A program made the translations under genes and the position numbers. A stretch of 64,000 bases of DNA from Zarea fungicola (lineage: Eukaryota; Ascomycota; Sordariomycetes; Hypocreales; Cordycipitaceae): positions 40,126 to 104,125 of the forward strand of contig FWCC01000172.1 of the NCBI GenBank assembly GCA_900169235.1, read 5' to 3'. Shown here piece after piece: positions 1 to 10,935 of the stretch. Positions within the stretch are counted from its first letter, which is position 1, and the number at the start of each line of letters is the position of its first letter. The notes beneath the pieces were generated by a model that was not told the DNA's origin, did not search any database, and worked only from the letters and a program-made list of their open reading frames with translations.

Positions 1-3000
1 CAACTGGAACGGTAACATGACACTCTCCAAGCACTGAACATATACAGAAAAAGGTTCGGCTAGTGGGGGATGGACAAATCTATATAGCCTTTTGGTGTAG
101 TTTCGTTGCTAGTTCTCTTCAGCCCCAAGACCACTTTGGGAAGAACAGGGGGACCTCGTTTTTCTGCAACTAATAAGTTTACAGACCCCCAACAAGGACA
201 CACCGCTATTGGTTATGGTAGGTGCAAACTGGGGCACGGTCGATGACATGCAGAGCACAATCATTGTCCTCCTCCACCACCCCTGTAGAAGTAGCAGCAG
301 CCGTGGGGTACACAGGCTCCAGCTGCGGACCAGTTGGTCCTTTTCTGTCAGGGGTCCGACAATGCTTCGACCAAAAGTCGGTACTGCAAAAAAGGCTTCT
401 AGACCTGGTATAATATGGAGTAACTTTGGGCCACATAAAACAGGACGACCCCAAGAGTACAGTCGGCACTTTCTCGTCGAAGATCGTCAACGCGGAGAAA
501 ACTTATTTGTGTCTGTGCAAACACCCGCAAGACAGGCGTGAAAGAGACTGCCAGCGATCTTATCAGCCGGGCGTGTTTCGAATATTAACGCCAAAATAAC
601 CATGCTGTCAAGAAGGATGGATATTCGCCGGATTTTGGAAAGGTCTTCCTTTGTAAAATTCAAATCAATGTGTCCTGACACGGGCGGGGGCTATTGCCAT
701 GTCTCGTTAGGTCATTGACGATCCGCACGCCCAGTAGGGAAGGCCATTGTGCCCCTGTGGACTGACTTCTCAGCTCAATGGAACGGGGTGAGCTTTTGCC
801 CTGTGAATAATAAAAGCCACCGGCAGCTAGCGATGGATATGCTTGACGGAAAGCCGGGGGCTAATTGGCACAGAAAGCGAAAGGAGGCTTGTCTCAATTG
901 ACAAATGACCAGCAATGGCTGCGGTTGAGCCGGAGCTTGGGCCACATGGTTGCCACTAGGCCTCATTCAAGCTTTCAGCCTCTTCGCCATCAACAAGTGT
1001 CGTCCATAAAAGACTGTTTTTACTAACTAGTGCACTCGATGTTTCGGACTAGCATAAGTAGGTACGGAGTAAGATGTCTCGGTTGAAGAGGCGATGTATT
1101 GGACCCAGTAAGACGTTTACACTCGGCCGTATCCCTTTTAAAAACTCTCACAATCCGCAATAGGCTTCAAGATGCAGACGGGCGATAAGGATTCTGCTAC
1201 GGAAGGAGAAGAGGCTTGCTCTTCCGGCCATTTTGTAATCACTGTAAGTCTGTGAAGACATTCCGACGGCGTATCCTTACATGAACCAAGATTCGCGAAG
1301 CTAGTACTTCGAAACATAGAAATGAATAAATGGCTACTATTTTCTTGTGGTATCAACAACAGAGGACAAGGGGGACTAATAATAATGTTTGCAGACTGCC
1401 ATTTTCAACGCTTGTTGCTGGTGCATTGATCACAGAGACAATCAGGTAATGCATCCAACCTTTGGCCAGTATTTATTTCCCTGACGATCAGCTCGGCTTT
1501 TGTCTGTTCCTTGGTGGTTTTTTTGTGCCAGATGCCGTGCTGCCACGTGGAACGTGAATACATAACTGACTGTAACCATACTTCACAATTTTTAATCTAT
1601 CTTGCATAAGGCAGAAAAAATAAGCAAGGTCCGTAGAAATAGGGGTCGCCCCCACATCTAACGTTCCTGGAACACCTGTCAATACAAGTTGTGGACGTTC
1701 ATCCCGCGTCTGCCGCGCCGCGCCGTTGTTCCACCACGAGCTTGGCAGCCAGCACTTTGCTGCAGATCATCCTCCACTACACCAGATTTTCCTCCAGGGT
1801 TCTGCGGCTCTGCCATACCAGTAGATGCCATAAGGCGGGCACAGGTAGATGTAAGGAGCCGCATCTTAGCCACATATACTGCCAAGACGGGACGGTAAAC
1901 CAGTGATAATAACTGACTAGGTGATGGGTAAATACCCCAAAGTACAGTCTCTGCCGCAAGACTGCAAAAACTATTGCTATTGCCTGGTTTACGAGAAACT
2001 ATCCGCTCATGCCTTACCCAAGGCAGCAAAGAAAACTCCATTGGCCCGTGTTTGACAGATTATTAATAAACCGCCTGCCCTGCATGACGTGGACATTTGT
2101 AAGTAAAGAGAATTTGAGACGCATATGCGTGCATTGATGCAGTGAAAGAATGCATAATCAACGGAGTATTTACCCGTTTGGGGGCCAGAGTTGCGTGAGT
2201 TCGGGAGCTTCGGACTTGTCCTGGGCCACTGCGGCGTCTTTCTGGCGCTGAGCGGCTTGCTTCAGGGAATAACATCAAAGTGTCTTTACTATGCAGATCA
2301 TCACTGGTTGGCTATTTTCTTTGTGTCCTGTGCTGCTGACGAAGGCGCACGCCCATACTTACTACTTTAGCATGCTGACAACGTTGGGGCTAAGTTAGCC
2401 TGTTCTCAGAAATGGCCTCATATCCCCCTTGCTTTCGAAAAGGAACCCAATTGAATTGGTTAAATCATAATAACGAGTTACATTCACGTTTTGGAATCTG
2501 ACGATGGTGGCCCAAACGAGTAGTTGCTACCGGAAATTGCCCGGTTGTGATGGCTTGCGCTTCGGCTTTTACACGCTGTCATTGCAGTCTATGTATAGCC
2601 GTAAAGGGTAGGAAAGCTTGGTCCAATATCGAAGATTCCAACCTAGTCTGGAAGATTGATACAAAGACTATGGATTGATTACAAATACTTTCTCTTTCCG
2701 ACGGTACATACAACAGCAAGCTTCGTAACTCCGTCTCAGTTTAATCAATATACGGCAGGGCTGCTTACGGGCTCGCTACTTCTTGCATGATGTCTTCATG
2801 CAGGAAAACCTAACTAGTAGAATATTAAAGGGTTGAGCAATAACGAGGACCAAATGCTGAAATCTATACACCTGTAGTAATACATGTATTCGTCTTGGGT
2901 CTTTAGCACAGATGGGTGAACAGAAACGTCATTAGTAGAAGAATCAACAGCTTTGTACGTAAATATTGGGGTAAAAGGCCTACCTACTTTAACTGGTTAG

Positions 3001-4473
3001 TAGAGTATAAAATCAGGCCCTAACGAGTGACATTTATTTGACCATTGCAGTCATCCCACTCGAAACCGTCATCGTATTGCCTACCCTGGAGTAAGGACCG
3101 TCTACTTCAAATTGCATGCTGACGGAAGAGCCACTGATTACAGGGTTCCTCCACTGTTTTTGCTTCTTCTCGCGATGGTTCTGATAATCATGGCGTAATA
3201 TGTTTGTTGACCGTCAGTCACGATCCAATGCTCACGGACAAACGACTAGGAAAAATTGCAAACTTGGGCAGAATGCCAACAGTCTGTTCCAGAGTCACGA
3301 TCGAGTAGGTAGTTACAATCGAGGCATCACCCAAATAGAATCAGTGTTGATCTGTATTGAGCAAGAAAATGCCGGAATACTGACGTATTTATTGCGTCCT
3401 CTAACCAACTCGGCGCGGCGACCGACACAGACAACAGCTCCGGGTCGCCACATCACAAGACGTCGGAAGCCCCAGCCGTGCCTTTTTTTGTGGAGGAAGT
3501 GGCGCCGTGCAGCCCGCGCATGGAACTTCGACACCAATCGACGTTTTCAATCAAGTCAGTCTGATGAATGGAATTGCAAGGGCCTGCGCTAGCCAAGCTA
3601 GTGAGAAACGGAAGCTTCCCACCCGGACCCTGAAAAGCCTTTTTGCTATGCAGGGTTGCGTAGCGATGGGAATTCGGCTTGGCATTGGCACTACGAAGGC
3701 TTGATTGGCATTGCCACACCAAAAGCTTCTGCAATCGTCATTGTATAGGTGTCTTGGAATGATAAGGTGTCAGGATGAGCTGATGCAGATCGCGGAGGCT
3801 GCTATCATTCGGAGGGCTACTCTACCAATGATTCATGCCTGATAAACAAAAGTCAAAAGGAGCGATAAAGACAAGATTCGGATGTATGCGTTCAACTGAG
3901 AAAATGATAAGTAGAGCGATAGTGCAGTTATCGGCTCCCGGTTGGCCACGGACCGTGTTTTTGGTGGTGTGCCATTGGCCGTCGTGACCGTGTGTTGATA
4001 GCGGCCAACCCGAGTGGACACAATTGTGATTCCCATTACACTACTACATCCACTGTTTTTGCCTTCTGCAACCACACTGCACAGATACCACCTGATTGTC
4101 CAGATTAGGAAGACCAGAACTGTGGGGGAGCCAACCAGAGGGCGAGAAGCAGTTGGTGTGTCTGGGTCATCCTCGCGATATCGGGCCCGGACAAGGCTTC
4201 CGACACCAACTTCACGAACTTGGCTGAAAGCCGTAGGCCCGACAAGAAGCGGGAGACAAACTTTCCAGATGACCACCTATTTGAAAGGGGCCTCCCCTCC
4301 ATTCCGAAAGGCAATGTTTTCTGTGCTTCCCATCCATGTTTCATTGCATTCGAATATATCAATCGTCTGCAAAGAAGAAGAAGCAGCAAAAGACAGCTGT
4401 CTTTTAAGACTGAGAAACTGGTAGCTCTCTTTGTCTTATACCGTCGTCGCGTCTTACACAGACCACCACAAAA
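1..4473. other. Gene-poor stretch, no supported gene
   Basis: About 4.5 kb with only short, mutually overlapping open frames of no recognisable family and no convincing exon chain. Base composition is mixed and there are no terminal repeats or transposase motifs that I can see. The last few hundred bases must contain the promoter and 5' leader of the proline dehydrogenase gene. Decayed transposon or non-coding RNA content cannot be excluded by eye. Confidence 0.6.
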
Positions 4474-5901
4474 ATGTCGGCGCGCTCGCCAGCAACTACC
4501 GTGCTGCGCAGGCAACTCACCAAGCCGCTCTACAGATACTCCGGTGTGAAATGGCATGATAGTGTACGGCACATTACTGGTGTTTCTACCGCTACCGGAT
4601 CTTCTGTCCCTTCCGGTGCTTCAATCCAAGCCCCAACTCGCACAGCACTATCCCGCCTCCCATGGCTTACACTGCTCCGCTCCGCTGCCCTCACAACACT
4701 CATGTGCTCGCCGACACTGCTAAAGCCCTCGATTGCGGCCATGGGTCTCATCACACACCCCAGGATTGCACTTCTCAACCCTGATTCCAACACTCTCCTC
4801 AACAAAGCATTGCGCAACGTCGTCTATGACCAGTTCTGCGCCGGCACCAACCAAGCCGAGGTCACCAAGACCCTCAAGGACTTCAAGGCTCTCGGCTACC
4901 AGGGCATTATTGTCACTTTTGCCAAGGAGATTGTACTCTCCGAGGAGGAGCGCGACAGCATTGCTCAGCAGGCCGGACAGTACAGCAAAGCTCATTACGA
5001 CATGGTTCAGTCGTGGCGAGATAACTCGCTCGCCTCCCTACGTATGCTTGAGCGCGGTGATGTCCTTGCGATGAAGATTACAGGCGCCGGCCCCATTGCC
5101 GTCGATGCCCTGCAGGCCCGCCAGCCCATGCCAAAAGTCATTGACAACGCGCTCACCGAGCTCTGCGCCGAGGCCAAGAAGCAGGGCTCCCGCTTGTGGT
5201 TCGACGCGGAGCAGCAGTCTGTGCAGCACGGCATCGATGACTGGGCCATTGAGCTGATGCGCCGCTGGAACGGTGACGGCCAGGCCCTCATCTACAACAC
5301 CATCCAGGCATATCTCAAGGGCGCACGCGCAGTCGCAGACCGCCATATTGCCACGGCGGCCACAGAGGGCTGGAAGTTGGGCATCAAGCTGGTCCGCGGT
5401 GCGTATATCGAGCACGAGGAGCGCTCGCTTATCCATGACACCAAGGAAGACACGGACGCCTCGTACAACGACATTGCCGACAAGCTCATCAGCCAGCGTC
5501 TTCCCACGTCTGTCGCCGCCGATGAGAGGGTCGCCTTCCCCAAGGCTAACCTCATGCTGGCCACGCACAATGCCGAGAGCACCCAGCTGGCGACAGAGTC
5601 GCACCGTGCCCGCGTGAGCAACGCCCAGCCCACTTGCAAGCTCGAGTGTGCCCAAGTCGCCGGTATGGCCGACGAGCTCAGCTGCGAGCTCATCATGAAC
5701 TACGAAACCACGCTCGCCGACCAGGCCGCGGCCAACAGCACCGCCCCCAAGCCCTACAAGTGCCTCACCTGGGGCTCAGTCGGCGAGTGCATGGGTTACC
5801 TGCACCGCCGCGCGATTGAGAACCGCGGCGCCGTGGAGCGTACCAAGCACATGGCGGCGGCTATGCGCAAGGAATTGTGGCACAGGTTGTCATTCAACTA
5901 A
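4474..5901 (+). CDS. Proline dehydrogenase, mitochondrial
   Basis: Single-exon gene of 475 aa. It oxidises L-proline to pyrroline-5-carboxylate with FAD and feeds electrons to the respiratory chain at the mitochondrial inner membrane. The N-terminus is basic and Ser/Thr-rich (SARSPATTVLRRQLTKP), as expected for a mitochondrial presequence, and is followed by a hydrophobic stretch near residues 62-85. Family motifs of the PRODH TIM barrel are in order: WFDAEQQ, YNTIQAYLKGA, KLVRGAYIEHE, LMLATHN, GMADELS, then the C-terminal YLHRRAIENRGA block that binds proline. The ATG lies in a pyrimidine/AC-rich leader (CACAAAAATG). Length matches fungal orthologues (prnD of Aspergillus, PUT1 of yeast). The neighbours are not the usual prn cluster partners, although a Zn2Cys6 regulator lies 2.2 kb downstream; a link is speculative. 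Confidence 0.95.
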   Translation: MSARSPATTVLRRQLTKPLYRYSGVKWHDSVRHITGVSTATGSSVPSGASIQAPTRTALSRLPWLTLLRSAALTTLMCSPTLLKPSIAAMGLITHPRIALLNPDSNTLLNKALRNVVYDQFCAGTNQAEVTKTLKDFKALGYQGIIVTFAKEIVLSEEERDSIAQQAGQYSKAHYDMVQSWRDNSLASLRMLERGDVLAMKITGAGPIAVDALQARQPMPKVIDNALTELCAEAKKQGSRLWFDAEQQSVQHGIDDWAIELMRRWNGDGQALIYNTIQAYLKGARAVADRHIATAATEGWKLGIKLVRGAYIEHEERSLIHDTKEDTDASYNDIADKLISQRLPTSVAADERVAFPKANLMLATHNAESTQLATESHRARVSNAQPTCKLECAQVAGMADELSCELIMNYETTLADQAAANSTAPKPYKCLTWGSVGECMGYLHRRAIENRGAVERTKHMAAAMRKELWHRLSFN

Positions 5902-6289
5902 GAAACACATGCATATATTTACGAACCTCTTCTCTAAGAGGCAAAGCACAGAGCTAGCATTTTTCCCTTTATTAATGATTAATGAGCGAGCATTGGGTTA
6001 ACCAGCAAAATAATGTCTATCTAGTTCTAGGAGAAAAACTAGAAAATAAAAACAAATTAAGAAAATTACAACAACTTGCTGATCATTCTGTGATGCCTTC
6101 GTAGTGAGGCTCACATTCGCAATGGAACTTGCGAGGCAACTACTTATGCCATTCTCTTGAGCGTGCAAGGCAAGTGGAGAGTGATCTTATTGTGATTAAT
6201 AAAGTGTATACTGTATATTTACTCTATAGTGGTGTCTGTTGTACAATATGATACATGAGTGGCGAGTGAGTCACCACCCATCTAACGCC
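5902..6289. other. Convergent 3' intergenic region
   Basis: 388 bp between two convergent genes (proline dehydrogenase and the flavin-reductase-like gene). AT-rich, with several AATAAA-like signals suitable for the two 3' ends. Nothing else is seen. Confidence 0.6.
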
Positions 6290-7189
6290 CTACTCTTGTC
6301 GAAGTCCTTCTAAGCCTGACAGTAGCGCACTCTTCCCCTGCTCATCCGCCCATCGTTTCCTCGGCAGCTCAAACGCTGAGGTGATGCGCCCATAGGCCAT
6401 GCCACCGAGCTGCGCAACCGGCCTTAGCTTGTCCAGCTCAATATGACTTGCGTCGTCATTCGTGGCGTCCTCCCGAACCCAGAACCGCGTGGCCTGGATG
6501 AGCACCACCCCCGCAGCGCTCATGCCCGGCTTCCCATGGTTCCCAAGCTCCTTGGTGTCAACGACTTTCCCTTCAATCGAGAACACGGATTCCTGCACGC
6601 GCCCTGGTCGCACCGTTGTCGCGGGGGCCTCGTGCAAGCCGGAAATGGCCCACTCCGAGACGCCGTGAGGAGGGTCGAGTGAGGTTGCATTGACAGCCTC
6701 CATCATGTTCTCCGACACAGTGTTGATGACGCACTCACCCGTCTCTTTGAGATTGCGGTACGTATCCTTTTCGCGACCGGGCCGCGAGGAGAAGCCGACG
6801 ACAAAGGTGGGCGGATCGTGGTCGATGACCTGGAAATAGCTAAAGGGGGCTAGGTTCTTGGTCTTGCCGTCGGCCGACACGGTGCTGATGAAGCCAATGG
6901 GACGAGGGGCAATACCAGATATGAGTAGCTTGTAATTGCTCATCATGGGCCGATTGTCGGCATAGGGATCAACCTCTTTGTGCTTCAAGGACGCATCGTA
7001 GCCTCTGGCGCCGCCACCGTACCGCCAGCTTGGGTTGGGCTGTTTAGTCACTGCAATACTCTTGCCCGAGTGGTCAAAGTCCGGCCGAAGAGCTTGCTTC
7101 TCTGCAAAGTCGGCCGGCCGGTCGACAATCTTATAACTAGACTCTGCCTCTTTTACCAGTTCGGCCGCCAGTGACGACGTCGAGCCCAT
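6290..7189 (-). CDS. Flavin-reductase-like (FMN-binding split barrel) domain protein
   Basis: 299 aa if started at the ATG whose complement is at 7187-7189 (protein begins MGSTSSLAAEL). An in-frame ATG 19 codons upstream (7246) is possible but gives a Cys/His-rich start that looks like leader sequence. The central part, from PMMSNYKLLISGIAPRP through FVVGFSSRPGREKDT and the NVVSE-like segment CVINTVSENMMEA, is the classic flavin reductase-like/DIM6-NTAB domain that binds FMN. The C-terminal QLGGMAYGR motif is also typical. Members act as flavin reductases or FMN-binding proteins of unknown substrate; no redox partner is adjacent. No signal peptide or membrane segment is visible, so a cytosolic location is inferred. 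Confidence 0.88.
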   Translation of the reverse strand: MGSTSSLAAELVKEAESSYKIVDRPADFAEKQALRPDFDHSGKSIAVTKQPNPSWRYGGGARGYDASLKHKEVDPYADNRPMMSNYKLLISGIAPRPIGFISTVSADGKTKNLAPFSYFQVIDHDPPTFVVGFSSRPGREKDTYRNLKETGECVINTVSENMMEAVNATSLDPPHGVSEWAISGLHEAPATTVRPGRVQESVFSIEGKVVDTKELGNHGKPGMSAAGVVLIQATRFWVREDATNDDASHIELDKLRPVAQLGGMAYGRITSAFELPRKRWADEQGKSALLSGLEGLRQE

Positions 7190-8064
7190 TCTACAATGTG
7201 TTGCGAATAATGAATGTCTGCACAATGACGAGGTTGCAGGCTGCAAGGGCCTAGGGTAGAATCAAATTATGTAAGTGCACTATACTTGGATGGCAATTTT
7301 GTTGCCCAAATATAACGTGCTGTTTAATGGGATCCGACGAACCTGGTCCAAGAAGCAAGGCAATGGGCTGATGTCAGGCTGCCTCTCATTTTATTTTCGC
7401 AATCACGATCCCTTTCTTCGGCCAAATTTGAACAATATCTTCGTCCCCGGGGTGAATCGTGATCTCTCCCAAGCCTGTCCCTTTTGTAGCCGATCGCATT
7501 ACTCATAAGAGTGTCATGTTTTCGCCGTCGACGACATTTGAGGGTCGGTCGGACAGGCCAGCCGTGATGGTTCCGACGCCGGCATGGCCCCACTGTAATA
7601 TATTGAACAGGGCGTATTCTAGACTCGGTCGTGGAACGCGGAGAACAAAAGGCAGCTAGCTACTGAATCTCGATGCCGGTGCATATCCGTGGTTGCAACC
7701 TGGGGCCGACGGGACCATAACAACCACTGTAAACCCAGCTCACGGCGCCGTAGAACGCGAACATGCCAATATACTTCTTTTTCAATAAATTTTAATCCGG
7801 ATTCTTCTATTACCGTATAAAAAACGGACCATCGCAGTGGCGACAGATTTTAGTCAATGCTGGCGAAAGGCTTGCCTGAGAACAGCCCAAGTGGGGATTG
7901 CGTGGCGCCGAAACCATGTCCGGCTCGCTTCGGCGGTTACGCAGCACCCTGCTGTTTTTTTTACCTGTTCAAAATAGGGTGTGGACATTTCTGACTCGGA
8001 AGCTGTTGTCCGAAGCTCAAGAAACTTTGAGCCAAGCTTCCCGGATCACAAAACTCAGCACAAT
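7190..8064. other. Divergent promoter region
   Basis: 875 bp between the flavin-reductase-like gene (-) and the Zn2Cys6 regulator (+), so it should hold both promoters. A frame running into the regulator's first exon is open from about 7981, but without an ATG before 8065. No clear site could be assigned. Confidence 0.5.
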
Positions 8065-10663
8065 ATGGACGGGCCATCGCCTGCCAGAGTGACCAAGAGG
8101 GCAGTTCCCAAGGTCTCAAAAGCGTGGGTGACGATTCCGACGCAGTTTTCCCGACTGCTCTGCCCCGTCGCAAGGGCCCAACAAGCTGCATAAAAGCAAA
8201 ACTGACTTGGATTTTTCTTTCCTTTCTGTTTTTGATAGGTGCGAGAGATGTAGGGCTATGAAAGTAAAGTGTAGCGGGGAACAGCCGTGCTCCCGCTGCT
8301 CAAGACAAAATGAAAGATGCTACTTCATGGCAGAGTCCAAAAGGATATCGATATCAGAAAGGTAAGAAAAGAACGACCAGGTCTTGGTTTTTTCTATTTC
8401 TCCTTGCAAGACCGTATCAATGGAAGAAAATGCTACCAATTCTGCCATGGCCTCGCCCGAGCTTAACATGGGAACTTTGAACCCCAGGATGCTAACGGCT
8501 ATCCCGGAAAGATATCTTCGCGAGCTGGAAGGCCGCAAAGCACAGGAGGACCACATGCTGGATCCGATTGCTGCACCGCGCCGGCTTGATGTTGACGCCC
8601 TATTAACACAGCCAAGCCCAAGCACACCGTCTTCACGGCGCGCCTTTGGTTTACATCCGAGGGATGTAGCACAGCAGCAGAATGACCACCGCCCAGGCCA
8701 TGAAAGTAACGGTTGGTGTTCCCGAGCGTTGAATCCATTTATCTTTTTTTCAAGAATGTCTACTAAACGATGTATGCCATGCCAGGGCCAACACCGTCAC
8801 TCGCTCCAGACACGGCGCGCATGTCATATCACAGTAGCCACAGTGGCAGTAGTGTAGATGACAATACTAGCATCGAGCCTTCGTTTCTTCAAAATCCCCT
8901 TGCAGACAATGACTATACCTTTACCAAAATGAAGGGGAGATTCTGTAAGCCATGCCGCCACAACACCGCCACAGCCCATTAACGATCATCTTCTTTGCAT
9001 GGAGCTAATTCTGTTCCGTTTAGGGTACATGGGACCGTCATCATCTTGGTCGTTTTGCCGTCGGGTTCTCACGCTCCTCGGCCAGCACCTCCCAGAGCAA
9101 GGTTATGTTGCCGACCCAGGTCACTTTGATGGCGGCCACAAGCTGGTCTGGAACACCGTCAGCTGGGACGATACACCCGACGTCTCCAACCTGCCACCTC
9201 TCGACTACGCCCTCCTCCTCTTCAATGTTGCCAAGTTTTACCTTGGTTCCATCTTCTACGTCATTGACGAGCAGGACTGGCTGCGGAACCTGCACGAGCT
9301 CTATGAGGACCAGTCCGCCAAAGCCGCCTCGTCGCGGCACTGGTATGCGCAGTACCTTCTCATCCTCGCCTACGGCAAGGTCTTCATCACAAACCAGAGC
9401 AGCGCCGAGGGCCCTACGGGCCACCAGTACGCGGCGCGCGCCATGGCCCTCATGCCGGACATGGCCGGGCTCGCCCCGGACTCCATCACGGCCGTGCAGG
9501 CGCTCGTCCTCGGCGCCGTGTACCTGCAGTCCATCGACATGCGCGTCGGCGCGCTACAGCACATTTGCCACGCGATGCGCATATGCATCATCGAGGGGTG
9601 GCACCGGCACATGCCTGTCGAGGTGGTCGGCGCGGAGCACTCGCGGCGCTGCAACCTCATATTCTGGGTCGTTTACAAGTTGGAGCGTGAGTTCGGCTCG
9701 CTCATGGGCGCCCCGAGCTCCATCCGCGACGAGGACATCACAGCGCGCGCGCCCTCGGACCTCAACGACTGCTTCGACGCGCGCAACATGGCGCTGCACG
9801 TGCGCCTCGCGCGCCTCGTGTCCAAGATCCTCAACGCCATCTACGGCGTCGGCCGCCGCTTCGACGGCTCGCTCGTGACCAACACGCAGTCGGTCCTGCG
9901 CGATCTCGCGCAGATATCGCGCGACGTGCACGCCCTCCTCGAGTCGCACTTCCAGGGGTCCATCAGCAAGGCCTCGCGCATGGCCGTCCGCCTGCTCCTC
10001 TCGTACCACCACTGCGTCGTCCTGACCACCCGCCCCGTCGTCATGTGCGCCCTGCACATGCACATTAAGCGCACAAACTCCATCGTGGCCGGGCCCGTCA
10101 TGCTCTCCACGCCCGTCGCCTCGCTGCTGCAGTCGTGCGTCAACTCGGCGCAGACGGTGCTGCGCATCCTGCGCGTCATTGGGGACGAGGATCTGCTCGA
10201 GGCTTTCTTGCCGTTCCAGCTCGAGGACGCGTACTCGTCGTCGTTTGTGCTGTACCTGGTGCGCACCATTTGCCCGTTTCTGGTGCCGGACGACACGTGG
10301 GAGGAGAACATGGAGAGCGTCCTGGACAAGATGGTGTCCAAGGGTAGCATCGTTGCGCCGGTGCGCAAGATGGAGCTCGCGCAGCTGGAACGTTTCATGA
10401 ATGCGTTTACGCCGCCGGCGCCGCCTGGTAGCAACGTTGGTGGTAGTGGCGGCGGTGGCGGCGAGGACCAAAGCATGGCGGAGCCGGGACAGGTGCAGGA
10501 TGAGAACCTCAGCACACCGCTGACGCCGAGTGTCGTGGCTGATGACCCCGGCTGGGATTTGTTCCAGACGGATACCATGATTGGTATCTCGCCGGGCGAG
10601 ATGCTAGATCTAGCGGCGCAGCTGGAGCTCAACAACCCTCTGCTTTCAGCGTTGCATGAATAA
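8065..10663 (+). CDS. Zn2Cys6 transcription factor with fungal-specific TF domain
   Basis: Five exons: 8065-8123, 8239-8361, 8512-8705, 8786-8944, 9024-10663; 2175 nt, 724 aa. The zinc cluster is C21-x2-C24-x6-C31-x5-C37-x2-C40-x6-C47 and is interrupted upstream of C21 by intron 1. Splicing of intron 2 gives ISISERYLRELEGR, the usual linker/coiled-coil start after a Gal4-type finger. Intron 3 contains a near-perfect branch site (TACTAAAC at 8761-8768) before the CAG acceptor at 8783-8785. Exon 5 carries the fungal_trans regulatory domain, starting at the typical FWYMGPSSSWSFCRRVL block. The C-terminus has a Gly run (GGSGGGGGE) and an acidic tail. It should be a nuclear, sequence-specific regulator; its target pathway is not evident. 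Intron 2 uses a weaker AAG acceptor, so that junction is the least certain. Confidence 0.88.
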
Positions 10664-10781
10664 GAGAACGAATGACTGAACAATTGACTGAGCGACGAAT
10701 TCCCTTTTCTAACCTTGCTTTTTTTTTAGTGCTCATACCAATTGTGTGTGTTGGTGATTCATAAAAGCTTTATTTTCCTCA

Positions 10782-10810
10782 ATAATTCAATAATTCAATA
10801 ATTCAATAAT
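10782..10810. repeat. Short tandem repeat (8-bp unit ATAATTCA)
   Basis: About 3.6 copies of ATAATTCA in the 3' interval between the convergent regulator and Chk1 genes. Probably simple replication slippage. Confidence 0.85.
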
Positions 10811-10935
10811 GCCCTTCGCTATGCTCTAATTTCTTGTTCTATCCAGCATGCTGATGATATTTTATCTATTCCCCTACTTTTACTCTCGTCTTGTCTCTCC
10901 ATCATATTGCTAGCCATGGACCGCCGAACTGCTGT

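Noticed and set aside
9105..9878. Ser/Thr/Arg-rich frame overlapping the first Zn2Cys6 gene
   Set aside because: Shadow frame of a GC-rich exon; composition explains it.
4474..10663. Proline-utilisation cluster (PRODH plus nearby Zn2Cys6 regulator)
   Set aside because: No permease or P5C dehydrogenase is present and an unrelated gene separates them; nothing ties this regulator to PrnA.
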